Part shown: piece by piece, positions 47,131 through 60,142 of the stretch | Position numbering within the stretch: position 1 is the stretch's first letter | Layout: each line of letters opens with the position of its first letter | Assembly (NCBI GenBank): GCA_963930655.1 | Contig: OZ005606.1 | Coordinates: forward strand, 14,341,501-14,405,500 | DNA length: 64,000 nt | Reading direction: 5' to 3' | DNA from: Myrica gale | Lineage: Eukaryota; Streptophyta; Magnoliopsida; Fagales; Myricaceae | Position numbers and translations under genes: made by a program | The notes under the pieces: generated by a model | The model's database searches: none | What the model saw: the letters and a program-made list of their open reading frames with translations, nothing else | What the model was told of the DNA's origin: nothing

Positions 47131-49016
47131 GGAGAGCCAGAAAACGAAATAAACAAAAAAAAAAAAGTAATCACTTTTCGAAATTTGGTAATCTTAACGT
47201 CATACTTCTAGCAGAAAGATCTCCGTTTAATCTTAACATCAGTGAAATTTTTATAATTATTTTAATAAAAATAAATTATTTTATTAGGTCAAATTTTTTT
47301 ATATGCAAACACCACAAAAATAAACCAAGGAGATAAATTCGAAACACGTATCCAAAGTCAACGTGTAAAATTAATACCACTATTCTCTCTCTCTCTCTAT
47401 ATACATGTGTGTGTACGGAACAATTTGACAAATAATAGAGAAAAAAAAAGAGTGACATTTGTTAGGTTATTTGATATATTCAGTCAATTTTTTTTTACTA
47501 GCTTCCTAGCAGAATCATTGAACAAACGTATTATATATCATACCATATTCATAAACGTAGGGGGTTAACTAGATTCCTACCTTATGTTACAGTAATTTAT
47601 CTCTGATTTTTAACGCATTGGTTGTTAATACTGATTTTGCACTTCAGCCAACGGGCCTTGTAACTTCCACTGATAACATCAGGTCAAAAGCAAAATTAAC
47701 TTCAGTGTATAAAAAAAATTAGAAAATAAAAATATTATGCGCAAGAAAATTGCTACATTAAAGTCTTAACGGATACAAATCACAAATGGATCAAATTTTT
47801 CCAAGAATAAAAATGTATCTGTCCAGAACGTGATCAACCGACAAAATGTTCACCTTACGCCCACATCCAAACACGTCCCACGAACAAAATCCCAATCATT
47901 TGCGTCAAACCAGCCGACGCGGAATTACCAAAGTACCGAACAACAACAAGGGAAATACCACCCGTATCCCAACGGCCCCTTCCTTCGTACGGTCGTCCTT
48001 ACTAGAAATGCAGAGCATTGGAGACGACAAGAAACGTCAGTAGGTAAAGAAGAGCCAAGAACACACTGGACGCGCTAGCTAGAGCATTCCAAACACTTCC
48101 CCCATTGAACTGTTAACAGCTGCATTTAATGAAATGTTTCCAAACATAAATAACAATACTCTAACTTGTGTAATTGACCAATTTTTTAATAAAATTTTTC
48201 GTGTCTGTTCTCTTTGATAATATCTTATATAGATTTAAGAAAATAAAAAGTATTCATTTTTTTAAAATTCTCAAAAATAAGTTCAAATTTCTAACTTCAT
48301 CTTTAATCTACCTCTCGTTCCAGTTTACATTGATTTTTTTCAGAAACTTTTCTTTATTTTTTTTATAAAATTTCAAAACTCTCTTAATTTTCTTCATGGT
48401 TACTCATTGCTTTATATCTTTTGAAAAATCTATACTTATATCTCTATCTGTTATCACTCAAATATCATTTATAGGTATAAATTAAAAATTTTATTAAATT
48501 ATCAAAATGTATTAATGTTAACTTTTTATTAAGATTCTTCTATAAATATGACAAAATTCATAATTCACGATACATTCCGAAAAGAGAATCAGGTATGATC
48601 ATAACAAATTCCATCACATAACTCGCACACTATCACCGAGTTTAATGCTGTACAACGTGGCTTTTGTTTTGTCTTGTTCACCGAGGCATGACTAGACGAC
48701 TCCTCGCATCTTCGATGGAAAATAAACCGTTGCCATCTACAATAACGCCTAGGGTCGACCCTCCTTGATCCTTTCAACCAATCACACGACACCCACGCTA
48801 GTTTTGTTCCCCATTGGTCGCGAATCACTCCTCTTCCGTCGTAGGTTCACTCAGGGCTGGAACGCATCGCTTATGCAAATGAATTGAACGCAACTCTACC
48901 CACACCTCAATGAGTGAGACGGAGTTGGTGGTTTGTTCTTTTTTTTTTTGGTCAAAGTATAATATAAAGTTCCCTCCACGTGCTAGGTTGAAATGCTTGG
49001 TTGTGTGATTCTGCAG

Positions 49017-51893
49017 GCTCTTCCATACATCCGTTGTATTGGGGAATCTTGGCCAATGACAAAGGAACGGTCATATTTTGAGGCACTTGCACTGAGAGAG
49101 AATGGTCGACTGAGTCCTGAGCATGTGCCTGAAGTTTATCATGTCGATCATGGTATGTCTTTGATTGGCATGCGTTACATGGAGCCTCCACATATAATCC
49201 TGAGGAAAGGGTTGATTGCTGGGATTGAGTACCCCTTGCTGGCAGAACACATGTCAGAATACATGGCAAGGACTCTCTACTTTACGTCCCTCCTTTATCG
49301 GTCCACCACAGAACACAAACATGCTGGTAAGAAATTATTTGAAGTGTCCATTTCATTTGATATTTCATAAACTCTTTATATTTTCTGTTGCAGCATTATC
49401 TCAAAATTTGTTCTTTTGGGGTGATTTTACTTTCTGTCATCTACTTTTGCGTCTTTACTTTTTTAGGCATTTTTTTAGTGTTTCTAGACAAGTACGTCTA
49501 TATCTTCCATGGTGTATGTAATTGCAGCCAATTGTGGCTCATGTTCCACATTGACTTTCATGTGAAGGTTTGGAATTTTGAGGTCTTGAATCGAAGCTAT
49601 AGATGGCTTTAAGATTCATGGGGTTGAGGCCTCCTCTTTCCTATTTCATGTCGCAAGCTATGTGTGTACATTAAGACTGAAAAAATTGATCACAGCTTGT
49701 ATTGATTCCTGACTTTCTATTTACCTACTTCCCCCTTACAATGAATTCATTCTCCACTTCTTCTGGATTCAGACCATGATTATATGTTATGATGAGACGA
49801 TGTCATTGGCATTGCAGTTGCAACTCTTAGTCATATGTGTATGGTCCTTATTGTAGACTAACTCATGCTTGCTTTTATGCAGTTGCTGAATTTTGCGGGA
49901 ATGTGGAGTTATGCAGGCTCGCTGAGCAGGTTGTTTTTTCTGACCCGTACAAGGTTTCTCAGTACAACCATTGGACTTCGCCTTATCTTGATCGTGATGC
50001 TTAGGCTGTTCGGCAGGATAATGCTTTAATGCTTGAAGTTGCTGAGCTGAAATCCAAGTATTGTACCTTAATTGTAGTTCCTTTCTTTTGATAAGACGTG
50101 GCACTTCTGTTGCTTCTAGTCTCTTAGGATTTCAAACGTCACTTTTCCTGTAGGTTCTGCGAAAGAGCCCAGGCTCTTATACATGGAGATCTCCACACTG
50201 GTTCTGTCATGGTTACTCATGAGTCCACTCAAGTTATAGATCCAGAATTTGCATTTTATGGGCCTATGGGTTTTGACATTGGTGCATTTCTAGGAAACTT
50301 GATTTTGGCTTTCTTTGCACAAGATAGACATGCTGATCAAGTGAATGACAGAAAAGTATGTCCTGATTTAGTAATTGCCTCTTCCTTTACTTTTATGCTT
50401 GTTGTTTTATACCTCCATTTGTTTCACTTAAAATTGAATTTTCTCTTCTTGGTTGAACTCTGAACATATGTTGAAAATTTACCTATTCTTCTCATCAGTC
50501 ATCAAGATGTGGGATAAGACAGGAGGATATATTGGGACATAAAGGTGTCATTTGCCTGTTATATATATCTCTTCTTGTTTTCTCAGTGTACTTTTCTTTT
50601 CTGGTATATAATTCGGATGTTTTTCCAGATCCACGTGTGCTGTCAAGTACAGGACTATTCTCTGGACTTTTGTCTCTTTACATTAGTTGTTTTGTTTCTA
50701 TGGTGTGTTAAATGTGAAAACTGTATTACTTTTCTACCTAATATATCCAATTCAGCTTTAGCAATTCTGTACATATTCGACCATTGAATATGTTTCCTGT
50801 TAGTTTATTGATTACTATGCAGCTCTTAAATACATCAATTATTTATTTATTGTCTTAGAATAAAATATCTAATATCACCTTATTGTCCAGACATATAAGG
50901 AGTGGATTTTGAGAACAATTGAAGAAACTTGGAATCTTTTCCACGAGAAATTCATTGGACTCTGGGATGAGCATAAGGATGGTTCTGGTGAGGCATATCT
51001 TCCTTCAATATATAACAATCCTGAGGTTCAGCATCTTGTACAAAAGAAATTTATGGAAGATTTATTCCATGACACCATTGGATTTGGTGCTGCAAAAATG
51101 ATAAGGTACCAAAATAGATTACCGACTTATATTTCACTACTTTCTGTAATCTCTAGAAACAAGCTCCTTATATTATAATCTCAGTAAAGGCATTTTCACT
51201 TACTTTTTGGAATGTACCATTCCTAATGCGGAGGGTTTTATTGAATCTCCTGTGCAATTTAACCTCAGAATGCTGAAAACTCCTAAATAGAGTATTTTGA
51301 AATTTAAAGAAATTAAGAATACTTTGTAAATCCATAGTTTACGTTATTCTTTTGTGATTATATTCTGCAATGACTAATCCAGTGGGTTGCCTTTGCTTTC
51401 TTGATCATTTTCCGGAACTCTGTTCCACTATTTTACTAGTATGAAGGCCATTTCCCTTTCTGAAGGGAATAATGCTTTCCTTCATATAACTTGCGGCATC
51501 TGATTTCGTCTCTTTAAGTACCCTTATTTAGCTAAATGTTGAGTTAAAATAATTTCCTATCTGTACAAATTGCTCCGAGTTAGTTTTAAAGCCAACAGTT
51601 GACACTTTTCTAAGGGTGGAAAATATGTCAGTGGATTAGCCTCTTACGGTAAGGTTATATTGATTGATTTTTTTTTTCCTATACTTAATATTTCATTTGG
51701 GGGTTTTCTGGGTGACAGGAGAATTGTGGTTGTGGCGCATGTTGAGGATTTTGAATCAATCACGAATGCTAGCAAACGAGCAGATTGTGAGCAGCAGGCT
51801 CTTAAAGTAGCAAAGCTGCTTCTTAAGGAAAGGAGGAAATTCCAGGCCATTACTGAAGTTGTTTCGGCCATCCAAAACCGCAGTAATGACTAA
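49017..51893 (+). pseudogene. MTK: 5-methylthioribose kinase, broken copy
   Basis: MTK phosphorylates 5-methylthioribose in the methionine salvage (Yang) cycle. Exon blocks: 49017-49326, 49883-50057, 50154-50355, 50891-51105, 51719-51893; the joins are GT-AG and in phase. Recognisable parts are [55 protein letters not shown], the kinase loop [14 protein letters not shown] with [30 protein letters not shown] and [15 protein letters not shown]. Two defects are visible. The codon at 50002-50004 is TAG where the family has an acidic or basic residue (SPYLD-D-A-x-AVR). The first exon, with the start and the nucleotide-binding N-terminus (about 70 residues), is absent from the 2.6 kb upstream. The rest of the frame is clean, so the decay is recent. 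An unusually distant first exon cannot be fully excluded, but the stop alone would truncate the kinase before its catalytic loop. Confidence 0.85.
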
Positions 51894-52434
51894 ATTTTTT
51901 TGGTAATTGCTATTAGGTTCTTCTGGACAAGCCTTTTCGAAAGTTTGCGTCCAAGGAACTGTTAACTTTGTACATTGTAATGTCAACGTTAACACAAAGT
52001 AATAAGATTCGCATCGTCGCTGCTATTTTGTTTACTTTCGGTGTTACGAACTCTAACTTTCCAGCTTCTAATTAATGTGATACTTTGATCTCCACTACCC
52101 AAGAAAGTGTTGGGTGGGCCCGTTTAGAATTGTCCACTGCCCAATTAAGTTGAGATGGGCTGACCGTCTCCCTTTCTACTAAGTCGTACTGCCTTCCGAA
52201 AGGCACCGGCTACTTCTGTCTGTCTGTGTGGGCCTATGGCCCCCTTATTTATGCATGGCGCTAGAAAGTGCAAATTTTGAGGTTTGATCGTTAAAATTTT
52301 AGGTTGGTAAATATTTTGAAGTGTTAGAGTTAGTGAAAAGGTGAATAGATGATTTAAATGAATTTTTTTATATTTATTTGGAGTGAAAAATGATGATTTG
52401 ATGGGAAAAGAGAATTTTGTATACTTATTTTATT
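51894..52434. other. 3' flank of the MTK remnant
   Basis: Probable former 3' untranslated region, then AT-rich intergenic DNA. 52426-52434 is the target duplication of the next element. Confidence 0.4.
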
Positions 52435-52822
52435 AGGGGAATTACACTTTTTACCCTCAAATTACCACACTTTTTCACTTTGCACCCCAAAGTACTATTT
52501 TTGTCAGATTTCGCCCTCAAACTACCATGACCCAACAGTTTGCATCCTTCGTCCTTAATTTCTGTCAATTTAGACTGAAAACTCATTATGTGCGTCTCAT
52601 GTGCCACTTGCTACAAAGGTAACATTCAACAGTCAACCGGTTCATGTAGCGGTCGACCGACGCACGTGATGGATTTTCCGTCTAAATTGACTAAAATTAT
52701 GGACGGAAGGTGCAAACTGTTGGGTCATGGTAGTTTGAAGGTGAAATCTGATAAAAGTGGTACTTTGGGGTGCAGAGTGAAAAAATGTGTGGTATTTTGA
52801 GGGTGACAAATATAATTTTTCT
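52435..52822. mobile_element. Mutator-like MITE (388 bp)
   Basis: Inverted arms of about 130 bp start AGGGGAATTACACTTTTTAC on the left and AGAAAAATTATATTTGTCAC on the complement of the right, then both read ccctcaaa-taccacac. The flanks are an exact 9-bp duplication, tattttatt, at 52426-52434 and 52823-52831. The short centre holds aaccggttcatgtagcggtc followed by gaccg, which resembles the palindromic part of the LTR family at 1-1242 (complement). Confidence 0.85.
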
Positions 52823-52831
52823 TATTTTATT

Positions 52832-54287
52832 GGTACCAAAATTTTGGCTCCCAAAGTCTCCATAATCTCGGTACTCAAATCCCTTGGGCAGGTTCTTTTG
52901 TTCCCGTTCCACAGCTTTATATGGGCCGTATCCTGGTCAAGTACCCGTGGTTGATGTACTTGCGTAGTAGCGAGCAATTTGTGGTCCTCACATGAATTTC
53001 AGTAACGCCTTATGTGCTTTATAAAAAAAACATGCACCAAATAAATGGATTGATTTATTTCGGGCTAAAATGCTGAAGAAGCCAGTTCAACTCAAAGTCA
53101 AATGTAGTTCATCCTAAAATTTCCGTGCTCTGAAAGGGGCTTTAGGCTAGCTTGGCCCAATTGACTGTCCGAGTGGAATCTATACCATATAATTCAACGC
53201 GGCATTAGGATGAATGAGATCTCCAACTCCAAGAGCTGGAATGGAATAAGTCCACTTTTTCTGTTTCCTGATCAGTAGAAGTGATACAACTATAATCTTC
53301 GAATAAAACTGAGCTTCGGATTACAGGTGTTATACAATCCATGTATACGAGCTTTCTGTTTTGGCCACTGATTTGAGCCATGTGGTCAGAACTCATCAAA
53401 GGACATTTCCTTTCAACCTGATGGAAAGAAAAGCTTGACTGGGGCCTGCGGAAAGTGAAATGCAAAAGCGGGAGAGAGACACTACTTACTCCTACCTTAA
53501 TCTGTTCCCATCTTGTAGATCAGATTTGGTCTCTCTTCTCTAATGGAGGACAAAATGAAAAGAAAGGGAGAGCTTTAAATCTCTCAAATAGCCGAACTCT
53601 CACCGGCAGAGAATTAACAAAGACAAACATTGATGATGTCAAGAATCACCACAAACTGAGAGCCGATCAATCTTGCAAAAATCACCGAGGGGGAGGGGCC
53701 TTGGATCAAGTCTCCAACGGCCAAGTTAGATCTCAAGAAGATATTTAGTACTTAGAGAATGGAATTAAGCATGACCTCATAAAATGTAATGCCTTACCTT
53801 TATACAGGTATAGGAAACATACCTCTATTGGAAGTCTAACTTTTAACCGAGTTGTGGAATTCTATTAGGAGAGAAAAAGGTCTCCCAAATATATAGAATC
53901 TTTATCCTCCTAGATCATGTCCGCGTTCGGTTAGGAGCCTTGAAGGTTCTAGACTTCTAACAAGAGATGTAGTGATCGGGAGAATGCACTGGCTATGGGT
54001 CAGACCAGGAGTGGTTAGGTCTATCAATAGCCCCCTCTTCAACCTTGACAAACCGAACTAGGAGAAAAATAAACTTATCGGTCGGACTAATCGGACTGAA
54101 ATGGGGCCTTTACCCTCGAGCTTCCTATGGGCCCTCTTAACTTTGGATAGGCCCGGGCCCAACAACTAGTCGTTTAAAACTGGCTTGCAGCACACCCTAC
54201 CACCATCCCTTCCTCGCAATTATACCCTCATTTGAGTCATTTCTAGCTTTCTACAGTGTTTTTAGCAATTTGTAGAGCCAAAAAATA
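52832..54287. other. Intergenic DNA
   Basis: Several unconvincing open frames (for example 53455-53748 on + and 53205-53465 on -) occur, with no recognised family. Nothing further could be supported. Confidence 0.35.
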
Positions 54288-55986
54288 GGAAAGAATTTAC
54301 TTTGCACCTCTAAACTTTGGGGTCATTTCTAAGTTGCACCCACTTTTATTGATTTCGTTAGGTTAGTACTCAAAAGTTTATGTTTACGCTGATTTTCACC
54401 ATGGACCTCAAATTGCCGTTACTTCTCTCGGCAAACCAACCACGTGTCATCCACGTGAGAACTTAAAGTTCCCAATTCTCGTTTTGTCATTCCTTTAAAT
54501 AAATATAGACATCTATAATTAATATAGCTGCAAATATTAACCAGACTTATCCTCCTTATTCACCATTGAATCACCACCGTTCCTCATCTCCTTCAGTGTT
54601 CTCTCTATCCATTCTTTTCCCCCAATACCCACTAATCTTTGCAAATATTTAGACGCTTAAACACAAACAAAGCAGAAACAAAAAAACACAACGACAAGAA
54701 AGCAAGACGGTTGCTTTGTAGAAACGGGAAAACGTAACCTCCTTTTATATCCTTCTATTCCTTTTTTTGTATGAATTATAGGTGCGTTGTTGCACAATTC
54801 AGAGGTTTGAAAAAATGATTTGGATGTCAATGTCAAAGAGAAGAACGTGGGCTACCCACATGTATGATTTTATTCGATAAGAATAACAATGTTTTACTGT
54901 GCGTACCAAAATATTTTGGTGTCTGTTCAACGATATCATAGTGCAGAAACGTGTAATGGCAGCAAATGATTTATGGTTCTGCATTTTTTGTACAGAGAGA
55001 GGGGGCTTGGCTCCGCGTGTGGCAAGAGAGACACACAGATAGAATTAGAAGGCGAAAATGGGGAAGTGTCTGTTCTGTTTGTCAAGTGAAGAAAGCATGT
55101 TCATCCACCTCCTCTTTTAGCCCATTAATGTAGTTGTTTCTTCTTGCCAAGAAAAGAAGAAAGTAACAGACTTCAAATGGAAATGCAAGCAACCTCCTCT
55201 TTCCTGGTGCTTGTTTATTTAAATTTTGGTCTCTTCATATGGAAACGCAAACGTAGCTGTCGTTTATTAATGTGTAGAAAGATGGAATGTTGCACAAAGA
55301 ATCTACTCTGTTTTCTTCCAAAATTTCCGTACTATACAGAGTAAGTTCATTTGCTTCTCCTTTCTATTTTTGAAGAAGATCAGAAAGCTCATATGTTTTG
55401 GCGTTGCCTTAAGGATAAAAAAAGGTTTTCATCTAATCTTTGCGAACCTTTGTTTGTTTTCTGCTGCATGTAGTATGCAGATTAATCTCCAGCTTTTTGA
55501 AGACATGGTTGCTTTTTTCACCTCCTCAGTAAGTGCAGCATCAACCTCCTCCTCTTCTTTCTTGGTGGAAGTTGAAGTCTTCTTCTTGCGACCAAAGTCA
55601 ACTCCATAGTGCTGGAGATACCACTGCTTGAATGGTGTGCTGCATCAACCTGAACAATAGCACTCTTCACCAAAGTCTGAGTATGAAACAGCTCGTTGTT
55701 GGATGCATTACAGACAACATCAAGAAGACCGGTCTTTTGGGTTGAAATAGTTGTCTTAGGAAATGTTCAACAACGTTAAATGAATGTCAAAATGGGAAAT
55801 AAAATCATTAAGTTCTCACGTGAACGACACATGGTTGGTTTGCGGTGAGAAGTAATGGCAATTTGACGTCCAGGGTGAAAATCAACGTAAACATAAACTT
55901 TGGAGTACTAATCTAACAAAATCGATAAAAGTTGGTGCAACTTATAAATGACTCAAAAGTTCAAGGGTGCAAAGCAAATTTTCCCC
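54288..55986. mobile_element. Pack-MULE (1699 bp) carrying a ribosomal protein eS8 fragment
   Basis: Inverted arms of about 180 bp (54288-54475 and 55800-55986) share ctttgcacc, the gtcattt-taagttgcaccc block, tttttat-gattt, gttacttctc-c and cacgtg-c blocks. The flanks are caaaaaata (54279-54287) and ccaaaaata (55987-55995), a 9-bp duplication with one mismatch. The middle has no transposase but holds a piece of a cellular gene (next entry). 54990-55140 and 55144-55340 have further non-repeat text of unknown source. Confidence 0.78.
55486..55740 (-). pseudogene. Captured fragment of 40S ribosomal protein eS8 (RPS8)
   Basis: Read on the minus strand: [20 protein letters not shown] and SAIVQVDAA, then after a 2-base insertion [19 protein letters not shown] and an acidic [17 protein letters not shown] stretch, then after a further one-base shift SNHVFKKLE. 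This matches the middle of plant eS8 in order. Two frameshifts and loss of both ends make it non-coding for eS8. It lies entirely inside the Pack-MULE. Confidence 0.82.
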
Positions 55987-56196
55987 CCAAAAATAATATG
56001 TAGTTACCTGATTTTTTTTATTAAAAATAAACAGATGACTCACTAAGAATCGAGCTGGTCAAATTTGTCTTTTCAAGTAAGGAGAAAGTCATGTGTTGTT
56101 TACATGAGACGAAAATTGTTCAATATAACAACTTTAGCAGGCTTGTGGATGAAATCACAACGAGAAGTATAGTTTTTGGGGGTGAGTTGCAACAAG

Positions 56197-57790
56197 TTAA
56201 AATTTGTGATGGTATTTGAGAATCGGGTGATAGTTTAAGGGGACAATTGTAATTAACCCTTGTTTAATTGTAGGCAGCACTAATTTGGGTGATGTTGTTT
56301 TACCCTTCCCTTTGGCTTTTGTAGTATCATCATATGCATAGTCGCAGTGTTGTCCCAAATTTGGAGGGGGATTGGACACCCTGAATTTTATCCCTCTTCT
56401 ACTAGGTGGTCCCCACTAACACAATGCACCACCACTTGCAGTTGACCCTACATCAGCCTCAAGGTCAACAAGTATTGACCTTTGGTTTTGTTGGCTTCCC
56501 ACTCGACTACTCAGCCTGTCAGACTTTCAGGATCTCGTCCTAGATGCGACTCCAGGTTATGAACTTGTTGATTTTCATGATGCAGCCTGTTTTTGTCCCT
56601 AATCAAGTCACGTTATTTTAGAATTAATTGAGATGTCATATCCAAATTTTGAATAAAGCTTGCAATGAATTGGATACCTTCCTGGTACGGTTGGATTCGT
56701 TACACGATGGCGTCCCTAAGGGTACCTGATGTGGAACCATTACCAACAAATTAGAAAGAAGCAAATGAATTAAATAGGATGATAGTTTATGAATAAGTTG
56801 CATGTGATTGACTATATGGTTGCGATATTGGTGATTGAAAATATGGTGTCAAGATTTTCTGTGGCCTTTCATTGGATGTTTGTGATGGCCGCCATTGTCC
56901 AAATTGTTGTGTAGGAGGCTGTGAGGGCATCTGCAAATTAAACTTCGAAAATGTGCAACAAGTAAGCAATGCATGGAGGTAAACAAATATAGTCTATTAT
57001 AAATGGTCCATGCTAGGAAAATAACTTACAATATCGAGCTGAATTTCAAAAGCCATTTCGTAGGCTGAATCTACGAATGGGGCTTCAGCTGCGCTTCTAA
57101 ACGATTGACCTTTATTGGTGTTTCTCTTTTTTTTCTTAGGACAACTCTTATTGTGGCCTTTCTGCTTGCATTCTGAACATTTTATTTGGATCCCCCTTCT
57201 TCCGCATTCTATTAGGGTTCTTGGGCTCATCGACACCCTGAATCCTCACTTTTCGCGGCCTCTCAGGTTGTGTTCTAATTTCTAGAGGCTCTATAGCTTC
57301 ACACCCACTTTTAACCCAATCATCTTCACTGGGCATAGGATATATCACAGGAGTGTATGCCAGCTTATACAAGTCCACACTATAGTATGGGTAGATGTAG
57401 TCCTCGAGCTTTCCATCGTCGTACAAAATGCAAGAAAAACAATGGCAACATGGGACTCCTATCATCTCCCACGTTCGACAAGAACATGATTTCTGCCTTA
57501 AGTTAACCACAAATTGTTTCAACCTACATTCTACTTTAAAGTAGCCCTTACCAGCGTATGTGGGTAGCTCCAACAGCTTCTAGCTTAGCCATTATCTTAT
57601 GGCAGAATGTCCCTTCATACTTCTTTATCCCATCCCTCTTCATTTGGTATCTCTTCATCAGCTTCATCCTTATCATTTCTACCATAGTCACAATGGGCTT
57701 GTTGCGCGCTTTAATTATGTAGGAGTTGAAGCATTCAGAAAGGTTATTGACAAGCATTACCCTCTCACTCTCCTCTTTTTAAATGTAAAT
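56197..57790 (-). pseudogene. C-terminal half of a MULE transposase, degraded
   Basis: Minus-strand blocks in order: VNNLSECFNSYIIKARNKPI and TMVEMIRMKLMKRYQMKR (about 57757-57640), then across a frame break the SWIM finger CSCRTWEMIGVPCCH and YYSVDLYKLAYTPVIYPMP (57573-57300), then RTQPERPRKVR, a zinc knuckle CSECKQKGHNKSC (about 57180-57140) and Pro/Gln-rich tail exons down to about 56200 (PPPNLGQHCDYAYDD). The DDE core and N-terminus are missing and the text ends abruptly at about 57790. It is a different subfamily from the complete MULE, because its knuckle has the usual CX2CX4HX4C spacing. The gacaattgtaattaaccc text at 56240-56258 resembles a MULE end. Confidence 0.78.
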
Positions 57791-58150
57791 TAAGAATTGT
57801 TGGTATTAAAGAGAATTTTTAGCTGAGATTTTATTTCCATTTGAATTTGAATTCCTTAATTCTCTCTTTAAATTTGAAAATTATTAATTTGTTATGAATT
57901 TTACTCTCTCCCACTACCCTCTCGGCTCTCTCTCACTCTTCCTCTCTTTAAAAGCAAATTAAGAATTTAAATGTAAATTAAGAACTGTTGGGTATTAGAG
58001 AGAGAATTTTTAGGTGAGATTTTATTTCTATTTAAATTTCGTAATTCCCACTTTAAATTTTGGAAATTATTGATTTGTAAAGAACTTTAGTCTTTGGGTG
58101 ATAAATTATAAGGAGATAATTTTTAGAAATTGAATTCTTCAACTCTATCC
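57783..58150. repeat. Tandem duplication, unit about 188 bp
   Basis: The text beginning atgtaaattaagaattgttgg (57783) recurs at 57971 and both copies run on through agagaatttttag-tgagattttatttc and into cccactaccctc. It is AT-rich and non-coding. Confidence 0.65.
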
Positions 58151-60142
58151 TTCCCACTACCCTCACGGTTCTTGAGGTTTTCTCTACTATCTTCAAAATA
58201 GCATATACTATTGCTTTCGGGTACTAGAGAACCTTACAAATGTATTTTCAGGGGTCAACATGACTCACTCGAAAATGACTAGCACAAAGGCTATCCCAAA
58301 TATAAGAGCTTTGTTGTGTATTAATATTATCCTAAAGGTCAGATTAGGGAAGATGGATGAATTTCAAACTCACGTAAAAAAAACACAGAAAAATAAAATA
58401 AAGCGATGATATGTGTAATGAGTGTGAAAATGAAAATAAAAGAAAATTCACTGAACAAAGTCCCGATTTATACTTTTAGATTGTAGGGAGTTTAAAATGA
58501 AGTTAAAACACTATAAAAGAAAAGCCAAAGCATTTAAAACAGCAAAATTAAACTAAGACAGTAAGTAAAATAACTTTGTTGAAAAGTTTTGAACTTCCTT
58601 GAATGTAAAATATCTAACTTATAAAATTAATCACATGCACGAATGTCTATTCTGACTAACTTCACAAATGAAAGAGTTCACACCGTCCCTTGTTTAAAAA
58701 AAGAAACTAACAAAGCTAAATTTACTTTCTTGGCACAAGACATAAACGAACTATGCCTAAAAAACTTAATCATGCATTAAACTAACTAAGAACTAAAGCA
58801 GCAAGCAAACCAAACTTAGTCATTAATTAAATAAACTCGAAACTAAATCTAAGTGCAAAATTCAAAAAACAAGTTAACAAGCTCAAAGTACAAATTTACA
58901 AGAACGAACCAACTACAATCTACCAATACTAAATGCAGGAAACTAAGCACAAAAAGCAAATATTACTCATTGAAACAGAAACGACAAAAAACTAACAAAA
59001 ACAAAACGAAGCATATAGTAAAACTGATTGAGAATCAACATGGCAAATAGAAAAGGAAATAAACATAAAACAATGGATTGAAAAAACAGCAATTCACCCA
59101 TCTGGCATTTTGGATCCTTAAAGTGTTGTTTCTTCGTTTGAGATGTGACACGATCCTCACCCTTCAAAGACAGAGTTCTAATCCAAAGGCTTAAAATTGT
59201 TCTCATAAAAGAAAGTTATTTGTCCCACTTTTAAGCCTTTATTTACAAGCTTGTCATAGGGTATTCTAAAAAATATGCTTATTCATTTTTTTTTCTACGT
59301 AAGATGCTTATTCATTTAAAATATATTTTATGTCTCAAAATATTTTCACTGCCCTCTTTGATGTTTGAGCCCCAAATAATTGGGGCTAATTATTTAGGAT
59401 TAATATTAAAAAATTCATCACATATTTTTTATTGTTATAATATTTATTAAAAATCTTCTCTCTTCACTTTTTCACTGACTCTCATAAAATATCTTTACTT
59501 TATAATATTTCACAAACCCTAATACCCAAAATTTCCACACTCAAACATACATTTTGTATCAGTTGGTCGTCCTAGTCTCTCAACCTTGTTCGTTTTCTCG
59601 CTCTTAGTTCGTATTCAATTAAATGTAACTTAAATCATCACAAAAGATAATTAATTTTTAATACACATGAATAAAATTAATCTTACAAATACACCTGGAC
59701 ACAATAAGAACTAGGTACGTATTGTTCGGGAATAAAATATTGCATAAAAATTTAATTTGATCTCAAGTCGTAAAATAAAGCACAAATCTTGCTATGTCGT
59801 TAATTTAAATCACAACTTGGATTAATGTCCTTTAATCAATTTTTTCATCTAAAACCAATTATTATGACATGAAAGAATTGCAATTGTACTGGTTTTAAAT
59901 TTACTAATCATGCAATATTCTAGCTAAATCATAACACTCACAATCCAACCGATCTTGAGATATTTCATCTCTAACCTCCAAACTGAGTTTAACAATATTC
60001 TCTAAACTCTTTTCGATGACCAAGCCTCACTAAAAGGATACGAGAGAAATATTATCTCTCAACTACAAAGTGTTGAACGATTTTGTAACAAGAAATTTTC
60101 GCCAATGGAGTAGATAAAATAATAGAAAGCTCTATCTCTTTT
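58150..60142 (+). mobile_element. Degraded LTR pieces (5' portion of an older LTR with internal insertion)
   Basis: 58150-58280 (cttgaggttttctctactatcttc, then gctttcgggtact) and 59950-60142 (cctcactaaaaggatacgag, then agaaagctctatctct) align in order with about 200-470 of the LTR at 1-1242. The 1.6 kb between them is A-rich foreign text without a gene (58300-59930), probably another insertion whose ends I could not define. Confidence 0.5.

Larger units (their letters stand above)
46325..49016. other. ARID upstream region and intergenic DNA
   Basis: The first about 750 bases on the complement are the likely leader and promoter of the ARID gene. 47830-48080 has an open frame on + without any recognised family. 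48540-48950 precedes the methylthioribose kinase remnant but does not contain its first exon. Confidence 0.45.

Noticed and set aside
47830-48078. 82-codon frame upstream of the MTK remnant, considered as its missing first exon
   Set aside because: It does not resemble the MTK N-terminus and does not lead to a donor in the right phase.
49017-51893. Functional methylthioribose kinase gene
   Set aside because: In-frame TAG before the catalytic loop and no first exon nearby.
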